A stretch of DNA of 64,000 nucleotides from Sipunculus nudus. Lineage: Eukaryota > Annelida > Sipuncula > Golfingiida > Sipunculidae. Within the stretch, counting starts at the first letter, position 1; each line of letters opens with the position of its first letter. Positions 25,954 to 37,637 of this stretch are shown piece by piece. The notes below the pieces were generated by a model, which was given only the letters and a program-made list of their open reading frames with translations, searched no databases and was not told the DNA's origin. The position numbers and the translations under genes are program-made. The stretch spans positions 19,261,079 to 19,325,078 of the forward strand of contig CM049307.1 of NCBI GenBank assembly GCA_026874595.1. Direction: 5' to 3'.

Positions 25954-28900
25954 GGGAGGGTTATATATTCCACTTCAGTTTGATAATTATTACAGTATAT
26001 AAATAATGTGATGTGCTACATGCAAAACTTGGCTGGAATGATTCACTCCGATATTCATCATGCATATAAAAAGAATTTGTCTCATTCGCACATGTGTCTG
26101 AGGCAATCGGGAAAAAAAATCATGCCTTTTGAACTGTTTGGGCATGGGTCTGATTTCTGAAAATCTAATAACATTCAACAAAGTCAGCTGAGAGTCATGA
26201 CCACTCGTCTTTCTGTCATTTCTAAATGATGATCCCCCCAAGTCTGTATCACTTGCAGTAATATTTGTACTAGTACGTACGGCCTGTTTCAGCATTGCAA
26301 GACCTTTAGAGTTAAAGTACTCTCAATGATACGCACAGGTTTATAGAAAAATATGTTTTAAAGTTTTCTAATCTAATATATGTTATCCCGATATTTGCAT
26401 GTAATCTCCCAGTTATAAAACAAGACAGTATATTAGTTACCTACTCATTTGCATTTCACAACCACGATTATACCGATGCCACTCAAGATGTATTCATCTT
26501 ATTGTTACATAAATCATCCGTCTGATGACAGAAAGCCGTAATAGAAACAAACCTACATTGAACAAAAATATTTAAGTTCTTTTTCAAGGGATAGGAGTTC
26601 CAGTTTCCGGCTAAAAAAGTTTGATTTTGCCACCTATTAACATTAATCTTAAAGCCATTTATTATTGGCCTAATATAAGATCATTTGTAGAATAACCTTA
26701 TATTCTTAGCAGGACTGAGTAAGACGGAATTGATCGAATAACACACAAATCAGGGATATTCGACATTCCAATCCGAATATCACAAAAATTTCATAAATTA
26801 GTGACATTCGATATTCGCATGCGTATATAAAATATTTCACATATAAGTGGCATTCGATATTGGATAGTCGCATGCGATATTCGGAGGAAACGCGAAGCGC
26901 TTTAACGAGGGGACCTCATATTCACTAAGGACATCTTCTTTTGTTAGATGACTGGCCCTAACAGAAATCCCACAATACACAAGCATATAATGCCGACAAA
27001 CAAACCTTTGTTCTTGTGATGCATCCTCTGTACTGTGATTCTCTGCACAATAAGCCAATCGGCAGCTAACGGCAAATATTGGTCTAACTCAGTTTTTCAT
27101 AAGCAAAGTTATGCTCAGAAACTCCCACAAAGGCAGACGCTTAATCAGTTGAGAAAATGTTCATTCGAGTACTCTGTTTTAAAAAGTAATATATAGGAAA
27201 ATGCTCAAGGATGACAGGTTGTTATCACTTTGGTCTTTTTTTCCGGACCATATGAATATAAAATATCAATCATAAAATACTTGTTATACCCGACCTCATG
27301 GTTAGACCAAATATCCTTGCCGTGCTGCCCGGCAGGACTTACGTGTTGTATTTAAGCCTCCCCCATACGCCGTTAATGAGTTTATTTCTATATTCATATT
27401 CGGGTAAAATAATATTGTGGAAGAACCATCTGTCATTTTCTTTTTGCCCTATATCTCCAATATGGCTGATTTTCAAAGATGAAATGTGGACAAAAAATAT
27501 CTTCATGGTCACAAATATGCACCTGTTATTTATATATGACACTGACCTTATTTCGAAAAGTCGTACATTCCATAACCAAATTCATTATCGTTCAGTTGTG
27601 GGCGATAGGAAAGGCTTCCAATGATTGAAATGAGTATTCATCTGCCCTGTGAACATACTGTTCTATCAGTTGTTTTAAGCATTAATTCCTTGCGGGTTTG
27701 TAGTTAAAATATATCTTACGTTGGAAAATATACCTGACTACTTCTCTTTTGTACAAATGTTCATGTGGCATTCAAAGTGGCAGGCAGCAACTTCTACATT
27801 AGTACTACTACTTTTACAACGAAATGATGTTTTCTCTGTGTAAGCAATGTCTATCGCAGTGTATGAAAATACAAGAAATCCGGGCTTAACCATGTGATAA
27901 ATAAATCTTCTGCACTTTGATAATTCCCTAGTTAAGTTTCTGAATTGGTGAAGGCTGTCTGTATTGCCCTGGGTTCCTCCTTTCTAGTATTTTACTTATC
28001 GAATTTTTTATATATAAGTGGTATTCGTTACTTAAAATGGTAAAAGAAATTCCTACCAGTTTCTCTGCATGGGGGGGGGGGGGGGCGGATGATTGCTCAA
28101 CAGCAGTTTTAAGAAGATGTATTCTAAAAATTCCAAAATCATTTTTGAATCTCAAGTTAACTTTAAGCTCGCACACCCCTATACACTGTTTAAATGAAAC
28201 AGTTTTACACGACAATGGAATCGCGCTGATGCTGATGACAGAATCACAAAAATACAGTCAAGCAGTGAAGGGAGAAAAGGATACTTAGAAACATACAATG
28301 GAAAGAAAATGTATGTAACTTATTACTCGAAGAGTTCTCTAAAAGCAGGTAAGAATAAACTGCGTATAAGATGACTAACAGAGGCCACTATAAATAAACT
28401 CTGCGTGTTGGATGACTAACAGAGGCCAAAGGAAGGTATCCAAAGAAGGCCGTACAAAGCAATGAATAGGTCCTTCTTCGTGGAAATAATAGACTCATAA
28501 ATGCGCTGAGAAAAATGGAACTCGAGACTGAACAGCTGGGTGTAAAGATGTACTCTTTAAAGTTTCCTTAGATGACCAGACGAAAGAAGTCACAATACCT
28601 GATTTCAGCCGAAGCCGCCAACATTGATGATCAAGTAGCCTGTGTGACTTACAACTATTCCACGCCCACCTGTTGCCAAAGATATGCGCGGTTTGAATAA
28701 ATCATACACTGTCACTGACAAACAGTTACCTACGGCTAGATAATTTTTCATTGACCAAAAGTTCGGCACGGGGGCCTGACGAATGTCCATCCAATACACA
28801 TGTTCACTACATTATGATGAATTCTTTGTGACGGACCTCACGAAATGGCATGATAATAAATTTCCCAACCAAAGATCAAAAATACATGTAAACCTTTTGA

Positions 28901-30057
28901 CAGACAATGAAAATCTTTGTCTGATCGCTTTGTTGCCATGCCCTGTGGACGAGTCTACAGTGGATGTAGAGGAACTTTGTGAATGAACTTATAACCTTCG
29001 AAATAAATAATGGTTTCTATTGTTTTATATAACACTATGGAGGAATTCCCTTCTCCCACAGGTTTTCTTTTTTGGCAAGGCGCATGCACATATTTTAAAC
29101 TGATTCAAGGTTATGCTGAGTTCACCACTTATTCATAACTGAGAAAAAAGTCTTGCCAAGTGCAAACACAGCCGAATCAAGGTCATCCTTTTTGCGTCAC
29201 AAGTGTGAAATTGACGATACATCCATTGTTTTTTAAAACGACCTCGCAAAACGTTAAACAGTCCGTCAACGATCCAGCTGACCAAAATGGCACCCGTGGA
29301 TTAAGTAAGTAGATCTTTTTTTTTTTTAAGCATTGCAACTGTCAGAGGGTACTAATTATTTGGGCTTGGTATAAATTATAAATGTTTATATTTCAGTGTG
29401 AGTGTTTTGATTGAATTGACATACTTGTGATGAAATGAGAAATGAATTTATATTGGTAACAATTGGCGAAAAACATGAAATGGGATAATTACATTATAAC
29501 GGGAGAAAATGGTGCAAATGGTACCAATAAATGGAAAAATTTGGCCTGGAGCAATTAAAATTGTTTGAGCAGTTTATAAAGAAACGGCCACAAATGTAGT
29601 TTTATGTGGCCTGCTCTGCTATCGTGTTTTTCTTGGGGGGGGGGGGGGGGTCCTCTGTGTCCTCAATATTAGTCATTTGAGAAAATTATCTAATTGATTA
29701 TATTGTCTTTGATTAGTTAGCACAGTTACAAGATGTAACCCTAAATTTAAATGGGACATATTGAAGCCCTAAATTTTTTAAGCACCTGGTGTGCACAATT
29801 AAAAAACTTAGATGTTATGATATAGAATTAGTATGGAATAAAGTAATGAGTAGCCTAGTACAACAAGCTTTAATTAGGAGTTCCAGTGACAGGTCAGGTC
29901 TCGTCCGACTATAGTCCATGGCTCGGCAATATGGCTGTGACCCTGACGGTCTTCTCACTAACTTAACAATAATGTGCTGGTATATCACATCATTCGTGAC
30001 CAGGGCGCTTCACATGTATGCCAACTGTAAAATAAAGCAGATATATGTAGATTGAAC
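25952..30057. other. No supported gene
   Basis: Contains a short duplicated phrase at 26750-26880 (ATTCGATATT..GCATGCG-like, two to three copies), a 40-bp duplication at 28350-28430 (GATGACTAACAGAGGCCA twice) and G-runs at 28071 and 29635. The minus-strand frame at 28605-28799 reads smoothly (LFKPRISLATGGRGIVVSHT) but matches no family I recognise. Confidence 0.5.
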
Positions 30058-30060
30058 ATA

Positions 30061-30580
30061 GTTTAAGCAGCATCTTTGTCATATTGACTCATCTAATTTA
30101 GTTTAAGCAGCATCTTTGTCATATTGACTCATCTAATTTAGTTTAAGCAGCATCTTTGTCATATTGACTCATCTAATTTAGTTTAAGCAGCATCTTTGTC
30201 ATATTGACTCGTATAATTTAGTTTAAGCAGCATCTTTGTCATATTGCCTCATCTAATTTAGTTTAAGCAGCATCTTTGTCATATTGACTCATATAATTTA
30301 GTTTAAGCAGCATCTTTGTCATATTGACTCATATAATTTAGTTTAAGCAGCATCTTTGTCATATTGACTCATCTAATTTAGTTTAAGCAGCATCTTTGTC
30401 ATATTGACTCATCTAATTTAGTTTAAGCAGCGTCTTTGTCATATTGACTCATCTAATTTAGTTTAAGCAGCATCTTTGTCATATTGACTCATCTAATTTA
30501 GTTTAAGCAGCATCTTTGTCATATTGACTCATCTAATTTAGTTTAAGCAGCATCTTTGTCATATTGACTCATCTAATTTA
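30061..30580. repeat. 40-bp satellite, 13 tandem copies
   Basis: Unit GTTTAAGCAGCATCTTTGTC + ATATTGACTCATCTAATTTA, thirteen exact-length copies. Variants are few: TCGTATAATT in copy 4, GCCTC in copy 5, CATATAATT in copies 6 and 7, GCGTC in copy 10. The high uniformity indicates recent expansion. Confidence 0.99.
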
Positions 30581-30789
30581 TTCATCGCTAAGAGAACTCG
30601 TATCTTGGTATTTAATCAGTCTTGCACCAAGGTAATGTATATACAGCTTAAGGATAACCGTATTTGATGACGTATATCGTGCTATCAGTTTGTCGAGCTT
30701 GATGGTGCCGGAAACTATTGAGCTTATCAACGTTTTAATGTTGTCTCGCCTAGAAGCTTCCGATACCATTTTGTCACATAGAGACATAA

Positions 30790-30940
30790 AGCCGGATGCT
30801 CAGTACCCGATTTTATTACGCGGCACTGTCGGGCGAATTTTAACGCAGATTTTCTTAAAATCGAATTCGATTTAGTTGGCCGATTTTCGGTGTCACATTT
30901 ACCGACGCGCAAGTTTCCTCTTCTCGATTATCATTTAAGA
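30790..30940 (-). repeat. Foldback/MITE fragment A (inverted partner 33640-33785)
   Basis: The reverse complement shares GTCGGTAAATGTGACACCGA, AAAATCGGCCAACTAAA and TGAGCAYCCGGCTT with 33640-33785. Confidence 0.8.
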
Positions 30941-31787
30941 TTGAAATCTGCCACTGAGCTTGCTACAGCAGAAAAACCAAAGGGGTATATTTGTTCTATT
31001 TGTGGCTTGTCGGCAGAAATATGCTATGGCAGAATTTTGATTTGCGGGTTAAGAGAAGAGAAGAGTAGAGAAGAGAAGAGATGAGAAGAACTAGTGGTAT
31101 ACAATTCACTTGCGAACTGAGGGAAGAAAATGAACCGTTTATCATAAACTGTATTATGTTATCTATGCACATCTTCAGTCATCTGTTTTATTTGGTAAAA
31201 TCTTTCATCCAGCATCAGGATATCAGACACCCGCGGGCCATTTCACCTGGCACGCGACTTTCAATAACACACATGGTTTGGGCAATAAATAATCATCAGA
31301 CTCAAATTTAGAAAATGATATTCTACGTGCACGTGTGTGTGATTTTAAGGATTTCCTCTTTTTATGAATTAATGGACATGATATGTATTCTTCTATATCC
31401 TGTGTAATTCAGCTTAATTTTATCAGCCTTTCTCATTTGACTGCTTCTTACAATAAACGTCAATAGCAGCAGATACTTTTGTGTAATTAGGTTTTAATTT
31501 TGATTATGATATGCCGTAGAAGTGGGATGATCAGTTATATATCATGCAACTCTCTATAATATATCAGGTCAAATATATTAAAATGGATTTAAGTACAACA
31601 ATGGTATATATGATGAGAAATCCCTGCCGGTTGCTCAATTAATAAAGTGTGCTAGGGATCCGGCCCTATGAATTGTATTGCATGGGTTTAGTTATAAAAA
31701 TGAAGTATATATATAATAATGATAGATAGAGAGTGCGGCATATATACCATCACAGAATGTACACCCTGTTTCAAACAAAATAAACAA

Positions 31788-32113
31788 AATCGGCCGACTT
31801 TGTCGCATCCAACGGCTCACTTCACGATTTCGCTAATCGCCCGATAAAATCGGCCGATTTTCTTTGACAGTGTCAAGCCAGCGGCTCACATACCGATTTT
31901 ATCGGCCGATTCATAGTTTCAGCCGACTATGTACCGACGGGGGTACATTGTCGTGCAGTGTGACACCCCAAGCGACGCAATTTTGTCGGCGTCGGTGTGA
32001 AAAATCGGCGTCGCCAAGAGTCTGGCACTGTCAAAGAAAATCGGCCGATTTTGTCGGGCGATTACCGAAATCGTGTAGTGAGCCAATGTTTGCGACAAAG
32101 TCGGCCGATATTG
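31788..32113. mobile_element. Foldback (long inverted repeat) element, about 326 bp
   Basis: Arms 31788-31880 and 32022-32113 are imperfect reverse complements of about 92 bp starting ATCGGCCGACTTTGTCGCA. The middle (31881-32021) is itself related, inverted, to 33787-33925. Non-coding. Confidence 0.85.
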
Positions 32114-32119
32114 TTAATT

Positions 32120-33600
32120 TTTGTATGTCAGAGTTCACGTTCTGTACGTTGCCACTATTAGTCATAATAAGTATATATTGTATAATGACATATTTCTGTA
32201 TTTTAAAAAGAAATAAAGACAGATTTTGGTAAAGATTCAAATTTCATGTATTCCTATAAGACGACCTGTAATTTATTAATTATTATAAAGGAGTATTCAT
32301 TCATATAATTACAATGTGCGAACATTTCTGTAAACATAAGACTGAACGAACAAGGTGTATGTTTGCAAACGCCTATTTATTGCTGGGCTGTTTGGCAATC
32401 CTTCCCATTGTGTGACGAGTTACTCTGAAAAATTAACTCAAGCTTATGTAAGAGTTTCCTGGGAAAAATAACACAATTCAATATTTACATCTCAGGGATG
32501 GCAATAATCAACTGTATATCTGCTTGTAATCTCTAACCATCATTATAAATTTCTTTCCTTAATGTAGTTTTTTTTTTTTTTGTCCCATCACAGTGTTTTG
32601 TCCTATTACAGGTTCCCCTTAAAGTTAGCAAAATCAAAGGTGCCAGAGAAGAAAGTGTCTAAATAAAATAATAAGCCCAAATTAAGAGGAAATGAGAGAA
32701 GATATGAATGAATAGCCGAAAACTTTTGAGTGATACAACATCCAGTCCAGTGCACGCAGCATACAAGTCCTGATGTTTACAGGTAACCCAATATATATAT
32801 AGGCAAAAGCGTGAACGGATCTCTGGTACACTTAATCTTTTTCACGGAGTCGGCGGCATTGGTGGCGATGCTGTACTTTAATACGTTTTAATATATTTTA
32901 TCTGACATAACAGAGAGTCGCCAGATATATAACTGATCATCACTTGCTACGGGAATTAATAATACAAATTAAAACCTAATCACGCAACATATCTGCTGCT
33001 GTTGACGTTTGTTGTGTGTAGCAGTCAAATGAAAAAGGATGATAAAGTGTTTCTGGTTTATACAGGACAGAAGAAGAACACATATCACTTCTTTGAATTT
33101 CTAGAAACAGGAAATCCTAGAAATCACACAAACATGCAAGTAGAATGTCATTTTCTAAATTAGAGTTCGTGTCTGGTGAAATAGCCCTTCTGAATGTAGT
33201 ATCATGATGGTGGATGTTCGGTGTTACCAAATCCTGCAGATCAGCCGCAGCATTCGTTTAAAGGGTTTAAGACCAATCCTTTCGGACATTTTCCGGACCT
33301 TGGGACCTTTCTTTTTTTTTTTTTTTTTTTTTTGTGCACCTGGGTTGGACTCCTCTTTTCTTAAATCCTGGACCCGCCCCTGAGATATGTGGAGAAAACC
33401 ATTAAATTGATGATGGACGGTTCAACCCTCCTGTCTCAGTTCGCATACAAGTGTATTATTTACATGCCACTAGTTCATATCTTCTTTCAAGCCAAGGTTT
33501 AACCGTCAGGTCACTCTCCCGCCATAGTATGTTTTTCTTTGGACAAGACACAAAGCGAACAAATATTTCCTTTTATTTTTTTCTCATCGAAAGCTCTGTA
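32120..33600. other. No supported gene
   Basis: AT-rich sequence with poly(T) runs near 32570 and 33310. Nothing recognisable. Confidence 0.55.
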
Positions 33601-33922
33601 TTAGATCGCTATAAAGAGACAGACTCCTTCGCCGATAATCGGGAGGTGGGAACAAGCACGTCGGTAAATGTGACACCGAAAATCGGCCAACTAAACCAAG
33701 CCGATTTTCAGCCGATTTTGAGAAAAATCTGCCAAAAAAATCGCTCGACAATGTCGCTTGATAAAATCGGATAGTGAGCACCCGGCTTCAGAGTCTTGGC
33801 GACGCCGATTTATCACACCGATGCCGACAAAATCGTGTCGCTTGGGGTGTTACACTCCTCGACAATATACATCAGGCGGTACATAGTCGGCCGATCCTAT
33901 AAATAGGCCGATAAAATTGGTA

Positions 33923-34655
33923 AAGCCTGCATCACATATCCAAAATGGAGCCTATCCGACTTCTCTGCGAGCAGAAAAGGGCATTTTCGGCAGGAATACG
34001 GCCTGTGTTTGCTCGATCACTGCGGACTCCGCCGCGATCTTTAGGGGTCGGCCAGTGATCGCAGGGCACCGAAATCTGTTCTTAAATCAGCGATTTTCTA
34101 ATGGCGATTTTTGAGCTCGTAAACAGGTGGCCCGTAGATCGCTCGGGCAGCGGCAAACATGCGATCGATTTTCGGGCAGCAATCCAACGATTTAAGACGC
34201 ATTTTTGCTTTAAACATCGGACGGAGGTCGACAAAGCTGCGGGGCCTCCGCATGGGCTCCCTACGATACTCGAACGACCCCCTCCCGTATCCCGCCCGAT
34301 TGTACAAAGTCTAACGTGCTGCGAACACGCTCCGTGCTGGTGTCGGGATTACTTCGGCCCCCGGCCGGGCTCCTCCTGTCAACTCAGCTTCCAGTTCATG
34401 CTCCGATGAAGCGGACTCAGGTTCTCGTGCCACGTTCTTCTTAGAAACTGGTTTCGTTGCTTCCTTGGTCTTCTTTAGCGGCATCTTAGCTTGCCTCTAT
34501 TTCTTAGTAGTTGTGCAGCGCTCTGTCATAATTCAAACTTATGATGTGACAAACATTTTACATGCCATATATATGTAATGGCGGGCTTGGAAATCGGCGA
34601 CTCTCTGTAGGTCAACAAATTCGGCCGGAGGCCATTGGATATGTGACGCAGGCTT
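33923..34655 (-). mobile_element. 733-bp DNA transposon with short inverted repeats
   Basis: Ends AAGCCTGCATCACATATCCA and (reverse complement) AAGCCTGCGTCACATATCCA, flanked by TA on each side (33921-33922, 34656-34657). Much more GC-rich than its surroundings. It carries the remnant ORF at 34311-34484. Superfamily uncertain (Harbinger-like or TA-inserting). Confidence 0.8.
34311..34484 (-). pseudogene. Transposon-borne ORF fragment, 57 codons
   Basis: Begins MPLKKTKEATKPVSKKNVAR, with a Lys-rich then Glu/Ser-rich composition, and stops at 34311. Downstream, in another frame, the minus-strand stretch to 34098 contains MFKAKMRLKSLDCCPKI. It could be the N-terminus of an accessory DNA-binding protein of the element, but no domain is visible. 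Confidence 0.35.
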
Positions 34656-34689
34656 TAGTGAGCCGCCGGCTTAAGTCGGAGCATAATGG

Positions 34690-35342
34690 AGAACTAGCTC
34701 ACAAGAAGCCGGATAATGATGTCTGTGTCAGCTGACCCGTAACTAGAAGTAGTTCAGTTGATGGTTTGTGACAGAACCGTCGGCGACAGGAGCTTGAAGT
34801 TTGTACTCTCTGTGTCAAGACCGTGTGGAGGTTATAATCTTCCGGGGCATAACGTTGAACTGTGAATTGGTAACAGCGATCTAATTGTTTTGTATTTTGA
34901 TGTTCCAGCATACAGGACACTGCTCGATGAATTTAATTTGCTTACGTGTCCTCTTGATTTCTTACTTCGTCTGAAACGTAGAGAAAGAACCCGGATATAT
35001 GTCACCCTGAATGTTTTGTGACATCCTCTTATTCTCCGATTACTAATGTTGTCATGTTAAATCTGAAAGCGTTTTTTAAATCTGATTTTAGTTCTATTCG
35101 GTGAGTTGACCAGAACAACTAGTCTTATATATTCGCAACTGACTACTACTTTCTTCATTTTGTTATAAATGTTGAAATGCTCTATAAAAAGGGGGTGTTT
35201 TATTAATATGCCGCAGAAGTATTTCTCCAAATGTACATGTACAAACATAGGTTTTCTCTGCTATCGTTCAGCGTAGATAAGTAAGAGAAAAACCTACTCC
35301 TCAAACCTGTGTTCACATTTTAATAATAATAATTCTAATAAT
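34690..35342. other. No recognisable gene
   Basis: Unremarkable AT-rich sequence after the transposon cluster. Confidence 0.5.
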
Positions 35343-35480
35343 TTTAGGTCAGCTGACCAAGAGTCATTAAGTTGTAACATCACGTTTTGTTCGTCTTCCG
35401 GTCGTCAATAAAGCACAAATCGAAACCGTAAGGGCTGGAAAAACATATAGATTCCCTTGGAAACCAAAAAGTAGTTAACT
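35343..35480 (+). repeat. AGCTCAGCTGAC-family dispersed repeat, diverged copy
   Basis: Opens TTTTAGGTCAGCTGACCAA (containing the 12-bp palindrome GGTCAGCTGACC), then GCACAAATCGAAACCG and CCTTGGAAACC. These match 39347 onward (TTTAGCTCAGCTGACAAAG, GCACAAATCATAACCG, CCTTGGAAACC) in order. Confidence 0.75.
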
Positions 35481-36860
35481 GTTTACTTAATTTTCCGGAT
35501 TTAAGACAACATGTTTCACCGATTCAGAAGCAAAGACATGTTTTGGTTTAGCTGGGTGCTGTTCAATAATGTTAACAATCTAATATAAACCTCAGCCGTC
35601 AAATGGGACTGTGCGATGAAGGTGCATGACCAATGATTTGTTATTACGTAGACTCGAATTGTGCCCCACGGACTATTAACTCTTATGTTAAATTTATCGG
35701 CTTTATAAATTATATATGTTTATTGTCATTTTGTTGAAAATAAATTAATTTATTAAGATCTATGTGCAACAATTTTTTTTAAATGCATTTTCCATTAGAA
35801 TACGTCCGGAAGTCAGCTTGACTGTGGTTGGTCGAACAGACTCTAGTCTGGTACTAGTAAAGTATCAGCAGAAGAAAGCTTCTAGTTGTAGTAGAAAGAA
35901 AACATGTCTACACAAATCATAATATTTCATTATACATCCTAATTCAGGTTAAATCAATTTTACAGCCAATAAGAAAATTATGTTGAAATATAACGATGTA
36001 TTTAACGCTGACTATCCATGTGGTAGAGCCCGTAAAAGGGCGATTTATACGGGAGCAGACAATAAGATATTGTGGTTCCGGAACTAATGATGTCGTGCCA
36101 TTCTGGCGGATTGGTTTTATAAAGCCCGTGAGTACTGTACGGTAATAGCGCAGATGTCTCTATGGTAACCATTATGACGTAGTCATTCACATTTGGCCAT
36201 TTAACAGCCTGGGATCTGGAGATTCGCATCTTTTATGCCTCTTTTTCTTACATTAAAAGTTTAGCTTAATGACCTTTAGTAGTGTAATTCCATAGCGCCG
36301 CGAGGCCAAATGAGCTATTGAGCAGTTTTAGCTCCTCTGTTTATATGAGATAATGTTTTACTTGCCCCATTAGCCTGTCGTCTGTGTGCTAATCTTATTT
36401 CAGCTAAATGCCTCATTTATTTAATCCGGGCTGCATGCTACTTTTCATTGCGCTACTATGAAATGCATTTAGATATAGTCAGTGTAACATCTGGGTTTCA
36501 TTTAAATAATAAATAAGGCTATTTGAATGACGAGGGTTCTTGCCTAGCAGTAATGCTGTATTTCCATGGTTACAAATAAAAATTGAATATCGCCTCATGA
36601 GATTCAGTGGCACAGGGTACATTGTACAGATTTAGATCACCAATTAATAAGTAGCTTTCACAAAACGGCACACATTTCATCAAGTATTTATACGGCTTCA
36701 TCTGTTTTTGTCACCATGGCCAGGTTGTAAACCACCTCTGGCTTCAGTCCAGTTTTCAGATGACCTCACTGTTTGAATATTACTAGTATTACACAGAATG
36801 ATCCTAACGCAAACGTGAATTACAAGTATTTTAATGATAAATTATGAGTCACAGCAATTT
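35481..36860. other. No recognisable gene
   Basis: AT-rich intergenic-looking DNA. Nothing identifiable. Confidence 0.5.
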
Positions 36861-36864
36861 GTCG

Positions 36865-37160
36865 ACTTTTCTAATTAATTTTATTTGGCACTAAAAATAT
36901 ACTTGTAAAATTATAAATATTATATTCCTATTAAACATGTATACAGAATCAACATTACTTTGTGAGTTGGTCCGTATGTAGTTTTTGCACAAATTGCCAT
37001 AGGTAAAACAACTTCTCTAATTAATTTTATTTGGCACTAAAAATATACTTTTTATAAAATTATAGATATTATATTCCTTTTAAATATGCATGTATACAGA
37101 ATAAACATTGCTTTGTGAGTAGGTCCGTATGTCTTTTTGCAGAAGTTACCGAAGGCACAA
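36865..37160. repeat. 146-bp tandem duplication downstream of TMC
   Basis: Two diverged copies (36865-37010 and 37011 to about 37160) share TCTAATTAATTTTATTTGGC, TATACAGAATMAACATT and GGTCCGTATGT in the same order. Each copy carries one minus-strand AATAAA. Confidence 0.85.
37026..37031 (-). promoter_or_regulatory. Candidate poly(A) signal for TMC (AATAAA)
   Basis: Minus-strand AATAAA about 490 bases after the TMC stop codon. A second identical hexamer lies at 36880-36885 because the surrounding 146 bp is tandemly duplicated. Positional inference only. Confidence 0.35.
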
Positions 37161-37520
37161 CAATGGATATATATACTCTCGGGACTAAATCCTTTTATGA
37201 GCATGATTCCACCTGACCAATGAATGAGCGTTTACATATATAGATTTCCGGTAATAACGCTAGATGATGCTCCAAGTTGATTTATACCGATCATTTCGCA
37301 ATATATAAAGGCTGTTTATACGGCCCGTCCGATGCATGTACATACAGTTGTCTAGGTTTCATTTTTAAATCCTTGATGATAGTGACTGTCGAAACCTGGA
37401 TGAGACATAATCAGGCGGGAAAAAGGCCATAATATCGCCTAGTCAAATCCTGGTAGGAGAGTTGTTCAGTCTTCCAGCACCAGGCCTTTATGTAATTGTC
37501 ATATTTGTCTCTGTAGCCCA

Positions 37521-37637
37521 TTATTCCTCCTGTAGCTCAGGTCTTCTGGCCCTTGGCCTCCCAGGTCCGTGAGATGAACCATTTTCCACCGGCGCATTCT
37601 GTAGCCTCTTCACTAAAAACTGCTTGTCTTGTCCTTC
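37521..37637 (-). CDS. TMC: TMC terminal coding exon
   Basis: 117 nt ending in [18 protein letters not shown] matches the E-G-K/Q-D-K-x-F-L-x-x-K/R-L block found after the last span in some TMC proteins. A basic, Pro-rich tail ends PELQEE. Acceptor TTCTAG. The 3' UTR should run into 36.9-37.5 kb, where minus-strand AATAAA occurs twice. Confidence 0.85.
   Translation of the reverse strand, partial: EGQDKQFLVKRLQNAPVENGSSHGPGRPRARRPELQEE

Larger units (their letters stand above)
33640..34680. mobile_element. GGCCGATTTT-family element split by a later insertion
   Basis: 33640-33922 joins similarity to fragment A (30790-30940, inverted) with similarity to the core of the foldback at 31788-32113 (inverted). 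The similarity resumes at 34656-34680 (TGAGCCGCCGGCTT), after the 733-bp insertion. Confidence 0.7.

Noticed and set aside
28605-28799. Minus-strand frame with LFKPRISLATGGRGIVVSHT
   Set aside because: Reads smoothly but I cannot place it in any family and its ends lack convincing splice sites; left as unassigned.
30061-30580. CRISPR array
   Set aside because: The 40-bp units are head-to-tail with no spacers, in a eukaryotic context.
30578-30787. Minus-strand frame just after the 40-bp satellite
   Set aside because: It bridges the satellite edge and the foldback fragment; no domain is recognised.
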